64,000 nt of DNA from Tumebacillus amylolyticus (GTDB taxonomy: Bacteria > Bacillota > Bacilli > Tumebacillales > Tumebacillaceae): positions 62,001 to 126,000 of the forward strand of contig NZ_JAEQNB010000004.1 of NCBI RefSeq assembly GCF_016722965.1, read 5' to 3'. Both the position numbers and the translations under genes were made by a program. This document shows positions 1-8,000 of the stretch, piece by piece. The notes beneath the pieces are model-generated. The model had not been told where the DNA came from. It ran no database searches and worked only from the letters and a program-made list of their open reading frames with translations. Within the stretch, counting starts at the first letter, position 1, and every line of letters begins with the position of its first letter.

Positions 1-748
1 TAACTATAAAACCCGCAGTGATCCATGTAAAGCGGTTGTTGGTAGGTGGTGTCTGTTCGGGAAGATTGCCTCCCGAACCAAATTGAGATTCTCCTTGTTT
101 CTGGTTGATAAGGTCCGCTTCGAGATTCTCTTTGAGGGCCTTTTCAATTTCGGAAGCGGGTGAAACTTGGATAGGATTTACTTTGTTGAGTTTTACATTG
201 CGGTTGCCGGACAGATCAGGAATTGCTACTTCTTGATTTTTAACAGTTCCGACTAAGTAACGTACATTTTTATCCACGACAAGTGTCGGCTCTACCTTTG
301 ATGCAACATAGTCATCAAATTTCTCCCAACTGGCTAAGAAATTCTTCGAATCTCCGCCTACACGTTGGAGGGCATAGTTGCCGTTTTCTTTGCCGATGAT
401 GATCGAAGTGACTGCCTGTCCGTCCTTTTCTAATAGAAACTCCCATTCTTGTTCCGCCTTACTCACGGACAGCAGTGAATGGGTAGTTGATTTTCTCAAT
501 TTCTCAACATCAATAGAGTGTATTTGCAAACCAGGCCCTAAAGTTAGCTGCTCAACTTCCTCTTTATTGGAAAGACCAACATCAGTGGGAGAGAGTGAAA
601 GCAATTTTTTTGCCTCCACTACACCATCCGTTTGTGCGAACTTCTCAACTTCTGTGGACACCTGAGAATGAATGCTCGCATAAATCGGTTGGGTCATGGT
701 TACAGTCAAAAATCCGCACAACAAAGTCACATAAAAAAGTTTTCTCAT
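1..748 (-). CDS. Secreted, probably membrane-anchored protein of unknown function (partial, runs off window)
   Basis: An open frame runs from an ATG at 748 to the window edge, about 249 codons, so the C-terminus is missing. The first 25 residues form a signal peptide (MRKLF, then a hydrophobic core, then YAS). The middle is a polar domain without motifs I recognise. The visible end is a Gly/Pro-rich spacer followed by FTWITAGFIV, which looks like the start of a transmembrane anchor. A GGGAG ribosome binding site lies 10 nt before the ATG. The gene follows the secreted peptidase gene with only a 16-nt gap, so the two probably form one operon. It could be a processing partner or protective protein for that peptidase; this is inference only. 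Base composition is AT-rich compared with the rest of the window. Confidence 0.7.
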   Translation of the reverse strand, partial: MRKLFYVTLLCGFLTVTMTQPIYASIHSQVSTEVEKFAQTDGVVEAKKLLSLSPTDVGLSNKEEVEQLTLGPGLQIHSIDVEKLRKSTTHSLLSVSKAEQEWEFLLEKDGQAVTSIIIGKENGNYALQRVGGDSKNFLASWEKFDDYVASKVEPTLVVDKNVRYLVGTVKNQEVAIPDLSGNRNVKLNKVNPIQVSPASEIEKALKENLEADLINQKQGESQFGSGGNLPEQTPPTNNRFTWITAGFIV

Positions 749-764
749 CCTATTTCAACTCCCA

Positions 765-1343
765 TTATTTATATGCCCATGCATCTTTGAGCCCACCGAT
801 CCAACTGTGCCGGGAGTCATCTACGAACGAAACATGAGATGTCCAATAAGCATTTCCGTCTCCGGGGTCCATATATCGCACTTGGTCTGTTGATGTTTCT
901 GTACTCCAGCCGATGAGAACAACAGCATGAGAGCCACCAGTCTTCCAGTTCCAGCCACTGAAGATCGGTTTGTTCCCGTTTATTTGCGCTTGAATATCGC
1001 TAAAAAACAACGCCCCATTAAATGAGTTCGTGGATACACCATAGTGATAAAGAGCGTTTTGAGCCTGAGTCCCTGTTGCAGTATTATTCGGAGCAGTTGT
1101 CGTTCCAAACACGTAGTTTACAATATCGGATTGTGTTTGACCCCAGTATCCGTAGTGGGCGAGAATTGCATAATCGTCGGCAGCCCAGCACCAGTTGGAT
1201 TTGAGTTGTATTGAGTTGCTCCAATTGCTTACAACAGAATAGGCTGCATGAACTGGTGAAGCTGTCGAAACGGGGATCAACACTGTTGCGCTCAAAATGG
1301 CTAGCAATCCTTTCATCGGTTTAGATATTCGTGTTACATTCAT
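765..1343 (-). CDS. Secreted papain-like cysteine peptidase (C39/C70-like)
   Basis: The 192-residue product starts at the ATG at 1343, which has an AGGAGG site; the longer open frame upstream has no ribosome binding site and no sense. A Lys-rich N-terminus and hydrophobic stretch ending near VHAA form a signal peptide. The mature part carries the papain-fold signature: catalytic Cys in SNWCWAAD shortly after the signal peptide, a catalytic His in GGSHAVVLIG, and an Asp in MDPGDG. This pattern matches the peptidase C39-like or AvrRpt2 (C70) families of secreted cysteine proteases. Substrate is unknown. It is first in a probable two-gene operon with the anchored protein downstream. A 15-bp palindrome lies about 40 bp upstream of the start. 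Confidence 0.75.
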   Translation of the reverse strand: MNVTRISKPMKGLLAILSATVLIPVSTASPVHAAYSVVSNWSNSIQLKSNWCWAADDYAILAHYGYWGQTQSDIVNYVFGTTTAPNNTATGTQAQNALYHYGVSTNSFNGALFFSDIQAQINGNKPIFSGWNWKTGGSHAVVLIGWSTETSTDQVRYMDPGDGNAYWTSHVSFVDDSRHSWIGGLKDAWAYK

Positions 1344-1383
1344 AGTTAACCTCCTGAATGGAAAGTATAATTCCTTCACCATA

Positions 1384-1398
1384 TTACAACAGTTGTAA
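1384..1398. promoter_or_regulatory. 15-bp palindrome, candidate operator of the peptidase operon
   Basis: TTACAACAGTTGTAA is a perfect 7-1-7 inverted repeat. It lies upstream of the peptidase gene and would overlap or adjoin the -35 region if the minus-strand TATACT at 1369-1364 is the -10 element. The surrounding 150 bp are very AT-rich and hold no gene. Confidence 0.4.
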
Positions 1399-1589
1399 AA
1401 TAGATTCAATTCAATATTTGTGTTTGATCTATAAATAATAATATAAATAATCGTCATATTGTTTGTCTTGAACGAAGTCAAAGCCTCCGTCAAAACAGGA
1501 CGGGTGGGCGGCAACAAAAGCTTTAATCGAAAAACGCATGGCGCGAAGTTTGAACTTGAAGCAAGGGGACATGCTGTCTGTCGCCATGA

Positions 1590-2150
1590 CCAAAGAGCAG
1601 CATCAGGTGTATACCAACAGTTGGCGAGATTGTAAAACGGGGACAAGAGTATGGCGTATTCTACGAAAAAGAGTGGTCGAAGAAAGAGATGGACGGCGCA
1701 GAATACCTGATGATTTTTACAACCAATCAAATTGATGAGCCGCTCGTCGACAATCCAAACACCCATTACAGACCCAAGAGTGAATCCTGTAAAAAGTACG
1801 TGGATCAGACATCTGATTTAAAGATCAAAAAGAAATATGCAGGGAAATGGGATTTTTATTTCCCGTACGAAATGGAATTCGCCGTGTCGCCGTCCTTGCG
1901 CGAACTTTTCGAAGCGGAAGGAATCCAAGGGATGTCCTATCGACCGATCTACACCAATCGGGTGGCAATTGGTGGTCACGAAAGAAATGCCTCCGGTTCA
2001 TGAGTTGACGGGTTCAACCGTTCAAGTGAGTACTGGGGTGGCGGCTATTACCCGCGCCCGCTCCTCATCGTGACCCAACGCGTCCGCCAATTGATGTTGA
2101 AACACAAAATCAAAGGCCTCGTCTTTGAACCTGTCATCATCGTCGAGTAA
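1590..2150 (+). pseudogene. Decayed immunity-type protein (Imm43/double-CxxCG-like C-terminal region)
   Basis: One plus-strand frame reads as a plausible protein from about 1590 to 2000, is stopped by TGA at 2001, and resumes in the same frame to TAA at 2148. The last segment (YYPRPLLIV, then QLMLKHKIKGLVFEPV) resembles the end of polymorphic-toxin immunity proteins of the Imm11/Imm43/SitI6 type, which finish with a similar ..RVK.L....KIKGV.FEPV pattern. No start codon with a ribosome binding site is found, and the N-terminal part expected for such proteins is missing. I read this as a relic with an N-terminal deletion and one nonsense codon. The family call rests on memory of the motif and is uncertain. 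Confidence 0.45.
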
Positions 2151-2166
2151 CAAAAACAAACGCGTG

Positions 2167-2199
2167 AAAAAACCGGAGATCTACTTCTCCGGTTTTTTT
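2167..2199. terminator. Intrinsic terminator
   Basis: A 7-bp stem CCGGAGA/TCTCCGG with a 6-nt loop is followed by seven T and preceded by six A, so it can act in both directions. It closes the decayed gene. Confidence 0.8.
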
Positions 2200-2332
2200 G
2201 CAATCGATTCGTCTTCAAGGCGGCGATTCTGCATGTAACCATACCGTGGTTGTAGTAGGGACCTGAGCAGTTACGGAATAACGGGTCTACTTATGGTAAT
2301 CCTATAAACAACCAAAAACAGGAGGAGTTTCC

Positions 2333-3025
2333 ATGCAAATTGGGGAAGAGCTGCTTCGGACTGCGATCGCCTATCTTGTGATGCTCGTCCTGTGCCGTAT
2401 CATGGGCAAAAAACAGGTGAGCCAGATGACCTTTTTCAATTACGTCGCCGGGATCACATTCGGTGCGATCGCGGCTTCTCTCGTCATCGACACTTCCAAA
2501 GACCTTGGGTTGGGCATACTCAGTTTGGTGGAGTGGAGCGTGCTGACCATTCTGATGGGAATTGTGTCGCTTCAATCGCCGAGACTGCGGAAGGTGATTG
2601 ACGGACAGCCCACGATCATGATTCGCAATGGAAAAATTCTCGACACAGCGATGAAAGAGTCACGCCTGAACATGGACGACCTTACCATGCTCTTGCGAAA
2701 GAAAAACGTATTTTCGATCATGGACGTGGACTACGCGATCTTGGAGCCGGACGGCGCGCTGTCCGTGCTCAAAAAACAACATGCCCAAGCCGCCACTAAA
2801 AAGGACGTATACGCCAAACCGTCCCCCACCCACTACCTGCCGACCGAAATCATTTCGGACGGCCGCGTGGTGCAACGCAACCTGCAAGAGCTGAATCTCA
2901 GTCGAGACTGGCTGGAGCAACAGTTGCGGCAACTGGGAGTTTCAGATGTGAAAAAGGTGTTCTACGCGGAGATTCAAGCGGATGGTTCGCTGCATGTGGA
3001 TGAATTTCAGGAGCGGGTGCATTGA
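2333..3025 (+). CDS. DUF421 (YetF/YcaP-like) membrane protein
   Basis: The 230-residue protein has three N-terminal hydrophobic segments within residues 1-80, including the family motif GKKQVSQMTFFNYV.GI.FG, then a cytosolic alpha/beta region of about 145 residues. This is the standard DUF421 arrangement and length, as in B. subtilis YetF, YrbG and YdfS; some members are linked to spores or germination, but no reaction is known. The start is supported by AGGAGG 7 nt upstream of the ATG. It stands alone between two terminators. Confidence 0.85.
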   Translation: MQIGEELLRTAIAYLVMLVLCRIMGKKQVSQMTFFNYVAGITFGAIAASLVIDTSKDLGLGILSLVEWSVLTILMGIVSLQSPRLRKVIDGQPTIMIRNGKILDTAMKESRLNMDDLTMLLRKKNVFSIMDVDYAILEPDGALSVLKKQHAQAATKKDVYAKPSPTHYLPTEIISDGRVVQRNLQELNLSRDWLEQQLRQLGVSDVKKVFYAEIQADGSLHVDEFQERVH

Positions 3026-3032
3026 ACCGGAA

Positions 3033-3115
3033 GCTTACTGCACAAAAATGTGCGGTAAGCCGGACAAAAAGTGATAGATAAAACACGCTGACCCTTAGGC
3101 GTGTTTTTTCTTTTT
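3033..3115 (+). terminator. Two hairpins after the DUF421 gene, the second an intrinsic terminator
   Basis: A long inverted repeat (GCTTACTGCACA, loop AAAA, TGTGCGGTAAGC; 3033-3060) lacks a T tract. It is followed by AAACACGC/GCGTGTTT (3081-3106), which runs into a T-rich tail and is the probable terminator. Confidence 0.75.
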
Positions 3116-3252
3116 CAAGGACATCGTGAATCAGTATCGGTGGGTGGGGCAAGTTGTTTTTTGTCAATCAAGACTTTTTACATAGGGTGGTTCAATCAAC
3201 TTTGGTATACTGATAGAAGTCAGATTGATTATTGTTTCGGAGGGATCGACCA

Positions 3253-3666
3253 ATGAAGGTTTGCGGTATAGAACTAAAAGGCTCTGAAGCCATTGTAGTC
3301 AGCCTAGAAGGAACCAAGGGTGAATTCACCAGACTTGCACCAACAACGAAGAAAATAGCCCTCTCAGACAATAAAACGCAAGAAAGCGCACAATCCTTCC
3401 TCCAAACCATCCAACAATACCTCCGAGATGCCGGCATCGAAGCAGTCGGAATCAAAGAACGAGCAACCACCGGAGAGTTCGGCGGCGGGGCGATGACCTT
3501 TAAACTCGAAGGTCTGATCCAGAGCCTGGATCTCCCCGTACAACTGTTCCACCCTTCAACGTTAGCAGCTACGATGCGCCGTACCCCGGTCAGCATCGAA
3601 GATCAAAAACTGCACAAGTACCAAACGGATGCTTTCAAAGTCGCCTACCACTTGTTAGGCGAGTAG
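3253..3666 (+). CDS. DUF3010 family protein
   Basis: The 137-residue protein begins MKVCGIELKGSEAIV, the characteristic DUF3010 opening, and keeps the later HPSTL and KLHKYQTDAFKVAYHLL segments. The fold is thought to be RNase H-like, but no activity is established. The ATG at 3253 has a GGAGGG site 8 nt upstream; an in-frame TTG at 3232 has none. A -10-like TATACT lies at 3206-3211. It is a single-gene unit bounded by terminators. DUF3010 is better known from Gammaproteobacteria, so transfer is possible. Confidence 0.8.
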   Translation: MKVCGIELKGSEAIVVSLEGTKGEFTRLAPTTKKIALSDNKTQESAQSFLQTIQQYLRDAGIEAVGIKERATTGEFGGGAMTFKLEGLIQSLDLPVQLFHPSTLAATMRRTPVSIEDQKLHKYQTDAFKVAYHLLGE

Positions 3667-3685
3667 GCACTCCTATCTCCAATCT

Positions 3686-3726
3686 AAAAAAGCGAGCCGA
3701 CGTCCCACGACGTCCGCTCGCTTTTT
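3686..3726. terminator. Bidirectional intrinsic terminator between convergent genes
   Basis: The stem GCGAGC-cGACGTC pairs with GACGTCc-GCTCGC. It is flanked by A6 on one side and T5-6 on the other, so it serves the DUF3010 gene and the L,D-transpeptidase gene. Confidence 0.85.
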
Positions 3727-3767
3727 CCATCACAACAACGTGTTCCACTCTCGCTTTTTCCCACCTG

Positions 3768-4847
3768 TCACGCCTTCCACTGATACACGACCCCCGGCGT
3801 CTCTTCCTTCTCCGGATGCAGCAACTCGCCAAGCGGGGGCAGTCCCTCGGGGAACGTGGCCTCTCCCGGACGACCCGGCACCACAAAAAACGGCGTCCCC
3901 AGCGACACATACGGATACAGCGTCTCGATGTCCACATTGCGCATCCGCAAGCACCCCTTGGTCACATCTCCCTGCCCGATGAGCTCCAACTGGTTCGTCC
4001 CGTGAATGGCGTACCCTTCCTGCAACTCCATCCCGCGCGTGCCCCACGGGCCCTTGCCGCCGTTTGGATTCACAACTCGGCGCGACACGTACGATTTCGT
4101 AAACGGCATCGGCGGACCGGAAGCGACAGGGTAGAGCGTGAGAATCTCCTCCCCGCGCACCAACGCCAAGAGATTCGCCTCCGGATAATAATGCAACTCA
4201 AGTCCCACATCCTCCAACCCACAAGGACACTGCGTCGCCGTCAAGAGATCGGGCGACAACTCGCTGAGCACGTTCACCGGCTGTGGACGCATCAAGTCCC
4301 CGTATCCGTTGAGATCACGTCCGTACAACTCCGTAAACCGCTGACGCCCATTCTCCACCACCAACTTCGGCAAATCGCTCGGCTTTGTGTGCGACACCGA
4401 AAACATCTCATACAGCCGATCCATCCCCACAGACAGCGTCAACAAATGAAACAACACCAAAAACAGCATCGTCCCCGCCCAAAAACGCTTCCGCTTCTCC
4501 CGAGAGCGTTTTTTCAAAAAAGGGGGCTCCGCTGTCTGCCCATTCCTCTCTCTATCATCCGACCCGGAAAACGTCCGTTGCTTCAACCGAATGATCGAAG
4601 CCAAATGACCTTCCTGCGCCGCCAAACTGTACTGCTCCTGCGCCTCCCGCAATTTCCCCAGAGATTCCAAAAAACTTCCGTACTGGTAGCGCATCTCCGC
4701 ATCGCGGGGGTGTTTTTTCAAATGATCCCGGTAGTCGGGCTGTTGCACGAGGGTGCCCCCCTCACGTCTGTGGTGGTCTGAACGAACAATCTTATAAGGA
4801 AGATATCGGTTTTTGGCATGCTTTCCCACATAGGTCTTCAGACTCAT
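3768..4847 (-). CDS. L,D-transpeptidase (YkuD domain) with TPR-like N-terminus
   Basis: The C-terminal 150 residues form a YkuD domain with the catalytic signature HGTNQ...GDVTKGCLRM, where Cys is the nucleophile that makes 3-3 peptidoglycan cross-links. A single membrane segment (AGTMLFLVLFHLLTLSV) near the middle would place the catalytic domain outside the cell. The cytosolic N-terminal part looks like a TPR unit (RYQYGSFLESLGKLREAQEQY). The start is uncertain. The ATG at 4847 has a weak GGTGG only 4 nt away, while an in-frame GTG at 4748 has AGGGGGG at good spacing and would give a 326-residue protein beginning just before the TPR. The gene is monocistronic and convergent with the DUF3010 gene. 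Confidence 0.85.
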   Translation of the reverse strand: MSLKTYVGKHAKNRYLPYKIVRSDHHRREGGTLVQQPDYRDHLKKHPRDAEMRYQYGSFLESLGKLREAQEQYSLAAQEGHLASIIRLKQRTFSGSDDRERNGQTAEPPFLKKRSREKRKRFWAGTMLFLVLFHLLTLSVGMDRLYEMFSVSHTKPSDLPKLVVENGRQRFTELYGRDLNGYGDLMRPQPVNVLSELSPDLLTATQCPCGLEDVGLELHYYPEANLLALVRGEEILTLYPVASGPPMPFTKSYVSRRVVNPNGGKGPWGTRGMELQEGYAIHGTNQLELIGQGDVTKGCLRMRNVDIETLYPYVSLGTPFFVVPGRPGEATFPEGLPPLGELLHPEKEETPGVVYQWKA

Positions 4848-4925
4848 TTTCCACCGCTTGACAGGGAATGGATGAACCAAGTACAGTTAAAAAAAGTAGA
4901 CATGTAGACCACTACACATAGATCG

Positions 4926-4957
4926 TAAAAAAGGGGACCCAGGGCTCCCTTTTTTCA
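4926..4957. terminator. Hairpin with T tract just before lutA
   Basis: AAAAAAGGG, a 13-nt middle, and CCCTTTTTT form a short stem ending 20 bp before the lutA start. It may be a leftover terminator or a leader hairpin of the lut operon; the stem is weak. Confidence 0.4.
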
Positions 4958-4977
4958 TTTGGTAAAGAGGTGTATCG

Positions 4978-5733
4978 ATGAAAGTTTCCGTCTGGATCAC
5001 CTGCCTCTCCGACGCCGTATACCCGCGTGTCGGGGAAGCGATGGCGAAGGTGTTGCACCGCTACGGGGTGCTCTTGCATTTTCCGGAAGTGCAGACTTGC
5101 TGCGGACAGCCGGCGTTCAACAGCGGCTATTGGGAACCTGCGCGTGTTGCTGCAAACACGATTCTCGAGGCTTTCGCAGACAGTGATTTCGTCGTCGTGC
5201 CGTCGGGATCGTGTGCGGGAATGGTTCACCACTTTTATGAAAAACTGTTCGCGGGCGATGACCAACTCGTCGCCCAAGCCCGCGCGTTGAAGGAAAAAAC
5301 GTACGAGTTCTCCCAGTTCCTCGTCCACGTTCTGGGCGTCACCGATCTTGGCGGTGTATATCCTGCGCGGGTCACCTACCATCCGTCCTGCCACGCCACG
5401 CGTTTGCTTGGCATCGACGAAGAGCCTCTGACCCTCTTAAAAAATGTCCATCACCTCGACCTTGTGCCTCTGCCGTTTGCCGAGGACTGCTGCGGATTCG
5501 GCGGGACGTTTGCGGTCAAGATGTCTGACATCTCGGCGGCGATGGTCGAGGAGAAAACGGAACACATCTTGGAAACGCAAGCAGAAGTCTTGGTCGGGCT
5601 CGACATGGGCTGTCTGATGAACATCGGGGGCCGCTTGTCGTATGAAGGCAAGCGGGTACGAGTCCTGCATCTCGCAGAACTGCTCTGTGAAGCTGTCGGG
5701 TTGGCCGACGCGAGAGGAGAGTTGACGAGATGA
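4978..5733 (+). CDS. lutA: LutA-type iron-sulfur subunit of L-lactate oxidation complex
   Basis: The 251-residue protein has two CCG domains, with CCG at residues 41-43 (QTCCGQP) and 171-173 (EDCCGFGG). These bind iron-sulfur clusters in LutA/GlpC/heterodisulfide reductase relatives. In B. subtilis, LutABC oxidises L-lactate to pyruvate. The ATG follows GAGGTG. The stop overlaps the lutB start by four bases (ATGA), so translation is probably coupled. No lutR regulator or lutP permease gene is adjacent. Confidence 0.92.
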   Translation: MKVSVWITCLSDAVYPRVGEAMAKVLHRYGVLLHFPEVQTCCGQPAFNSGYWEPARVAANTILEAFADSDFVVVPSGSCAGMVHHFYEKLFAGDDQLVAQARALKEKTYEFSQFLVHVLGVTDLGGVYPARVTYHPSCHATRLLGIDEEPLTLLKNVHHLDLVPLPFAEDCCGFGGTFAVKMSDISAAMVEEKTEHILETQAEVLVGLDMGCLMNIGGRLSYEGKRVRVLHLAELLCEAVGLADARGELTR

Positions 5734-7241
5734 GCGGCTTCAACCCGACGATACCCCTTCGCGAACGCGTGCAAGTCGCGCTCAACGACGAGTTCTTGCG
5801 GAACGCCGTCAAGTTCACCACGACCAAACTCCGCACGCAAAAAGCGGCCGCCACCGAAGAGCTCGGCCGCTGGGAGGACTGGCGGGAGCGGGCCCGGGCG
5901 ATTCGCCTGCACACGATTGCAAATCTCGACTATTACTTAGAACTTTTCATTGAAAACGCCCGCCGTCACGGTACACACATCCACTTCGCCGCCACGGCAG
6001 ACGAAGCGGTTGAGATCGCGATGCAAATCGCCAAAGCAAGCGACGCGCAATCGGTCGTCAAGTCGAAGTCGATGGTCTCAGAGGAAATTCACCTGAACGA
6101 AGCTCTTGAACAACACGGCATCGAAACCGTAGAGACCGATCTCGGCGAATACATCATCCAACTGGCGGACGAAACGCCGTCGCACATCATCATCCCGGCG
6201 ATTCACAAAAACAAACAGCAGGTCGCAGACCTTTTTTCCCAAGAGGCGGGCATGACCTTGCCGCCCGACACGGAGGTGCTGGCGGGATTTGCTCGTCGCA
6301 AATTGCGGGAGAAGTTTCTTGAAGCGGACATCGGCGTGACGGGGTGCAACTTTGCAGTGGCCGAAACGGGGTCGATGGTGCTGTTCTCCAACGAAGGCAA
6401 CGCCCGGATGGTTTCCACGTTGCCAAAGACCCAGATCACGTTCATGGGCATGGAGCGCATCGTGCCGTCGCTTGAGGATCTGGAAGTGATGGCGACGATG
6501 CTCCCGCGCTCTGCAACCGGGCAGAAGTTGACCGTCTACATGTCGGTTATCACCGGACCGCGCCGCACGCAGGACTCGGACGGGCCGGACGATCTGCACA
6601 TCATCCTCGTGGACAACGGGCGCTCGAAACAACTGGGCGACCCGGAGTTTCAAGAGGTGCTGAACTGCATCCGATGCGGCGCTTGTTTGAATGTCTGCCC
6701 GGTGTACCGCCACGTCGGCGGGCATTCGTACGGCTGGGTCTACAGCGGCCCGATCGGGGCGGTGCTGACCCCGCGCTTGCAAGACGATCAGGAAAAATGG
6801 GGCGAAGTTGCGTACGCTTCGACGCTCTGCGGAGCTTGTTACGACGCGTGCCCTGTCAAAATTCCACTGCACGACATGCTGGTTCACATCCGCCGTCAGT
6901 ACGTGGAAGCCGGGTACACGCCGAAAACCGAGCAACTCGCGATGCAGGCGTTCGGGTACGCGACGGGCGATCACAAGCGGTTTCGACGTTTGATTCGACT
7001 GGGCGTCACCGGGCAGAAATTTTTCGTGCGAAACGGCAAGATCAAAGCGAAGATCGGACCCCTCAAAGGCTGGACCGCTCATCGTCATGCGCCGGCCCTC
7101 GCAGAAGTTTCGTTTCGCGATTCATGGAAAGCGTTGGAACGCGAGCTAAACGGACACCCTGTCGAGATGGAGCCGTCCATGCGCGACCGAATGACCGAGA
7201 TTCTGAAAAAAAGGAGGACGTCCGATGACGAACAAGCATGA
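5730..7241 (+). CDS. lutB: LutB-type ferredoxin-like subunit of L-lactate oxidation complex
   Basis: The 503-residue protein has a LUD domain (about residues 75-300, with the GVTGCNFAVAETGS motif). Two [4Fe-4S] ferredoxin motifs follow, CIRCGACLNVCP starting at residue 313 and CGACYDACP near 367. Length and order match LutB/YkgF. It probably receives electrons from lactate oxidation and passes them to the respiratory chain. It overlaps lutA by 4 nt and lutC by 17 nt, so the three subunits are likely made together. Confidence 0.92.
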   Translation: MSGFNPTIPLRERVQVALNDEFLRNAVKFTTTKLRTQKAAATEELGRWEDWRERARAIRLHTIANLDYYLELFIENARRHGTHIHFAATADEAVEIAMQIAKASDAQSVVKSKSMVSEEIHLNEALEQHGIETVETDLGEYIIQLADETPSHIIIPAIHKNKQQVADLFSQEAGMTLPPDTEVLAGFARRKLREKFLEADIGVTGCNFAVAETGSMVLFSNEGNARMVSTLPKTQITFMGMERIVPSLEDLEVMATMLPRSATGQKLTVYMSVITGPRRTQDSDGPDDLHIILVDNGRSKQLGDPEFQEVLNCIRCGACLNVCPVYRHVGGHSYGWVYSGPIGAVLTPRLQDDQEKWGEVAYASTLCGACYDACPVKIPLHDMLVHIRRQYVEAGYTPKTEQLAMQAFGYATGDHKRFRRLIRLGVTGQKFFVRNGKIKAKIGPLKGWTAHRHAPALAEVSFRDSWKALERELNGHPVEMEPSMRDRMTEILKKRRTSDDEQA

Positions 7242-7947
7242 GATGTTGGCGAAACTCAACGAGCAATCTCAGCAAAGGCAACACGCATTCTTGGACGGCA
7301 TCGCCAACCGTCTCGGACGCCCGCGCCTCACAGAAAAACCGGCACACCCGCATCGCGGCGCGCCTGATTTCTGGCAACGGTACGAAATCTCGGAGGAGGA
7401 GCGAGTCGCGCTGTTCGTCCACAATTGGAACGGGCTCGGCGGCATCGTCAGACGTTTTTCGGAAAAAGAGGCGCTGTCGGCGTTCGTCGCAGAAGTTGCG
7501 GACACCCTCGGCGCGAAGAATCTCGTGCGCTGGGATCATGAGCTGTTGCAAGACCTCAACGTAGAAGCCCGGCTCCCGCATGTGGAGATGACTGTCTGGA
7601 ACTCGGACGACGCTCTGAACTTGAAAGCCAAGGCAGCCGGAGCTGACATCGGAATCGTCGTCGCCGATCATGCCATCGCACAAACCGGAACGGTCTGCGT
7701 CACCTCGGACGCGGGCAAGGGCCGTTCCGTCTCTCTCTTGCCAACCGCTCTGATCACGATCATCCAAGTAGAAGACCTCAAAACGCGCATGGGCGAAGTG
7801 CTGACCGCTCTGCAAACGCAATACGGCACAACACTTCCCGCAGGTGTCCACTTCATCACGGGGCCAAGTCGCTCGGCAGACATCGAGAATGACTTGACCA
7901 TCGGGGTACACGGACCGGGAATCGTCTACGCACTGCTCTTGGGGTAA
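7225..7947 (+). CDS. lutC: LutC-type subunit of L-lactate oxidation complex (LUD domain)
   Basis: The 240-residue protein is a single LUD domain with a variable N-terminus. Conserved elements include VADHAIAQTGTV and HFITGPSRSADIENDL..GVHGP near the C-terminus, diagnostic for LutC/YkgG. The ATG lies inside the end of lutB after AAGGAGG, which confirms this start. It is the last gene of the operon and is followed directly by a strong terminator. Confidence 0.92.
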   Translation: MTNKHEMLAKLNEQSQQRQHAFLDGIANRLGRPRLTEKPAHPHRGAPDFWQRYEISEEERVALFVHNWNGLGGIVRRFSEKEALSAFVAEVADTLGAKNLVRWDHELLQDLNVEARLPHVEMTVWNSDDALNLKAKAAGADIGIVVADHAIAQTGTVCVTSDAGKGRSVSLLPTALITIIQVEDLKTRMGEVLTALQTQYGTTLPAGVHFITGPSRSADIENDLTIGVHGPGIVYALLLG

Positions 7948-7949
7948 AA

Positions 7950-7990
7950 AAAGAAGGCGTTACACTCGTGGGAGTGTAACGCCTTTTTTC
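7950..7990. terminator. Strong bidirectional terminator after lutC
   Basis: AAGGCGTTACACTC and GAGTGTAACGCCTT form a 14-bp perfect stem with a tight loop and T6 tail. It also faces the end of the convergent reductase gene. Confidence 0.9.
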
Positions 7991-8000
7991 GCTGCTTCGC

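Noticed and set aside
1538-1735. 65-codon plus-strand frame in the AT-rich patch
   Set aside because: It is out of frame with the immunity-type relic, has no ribosome binding site, and overlaps the better-supported relic frame.
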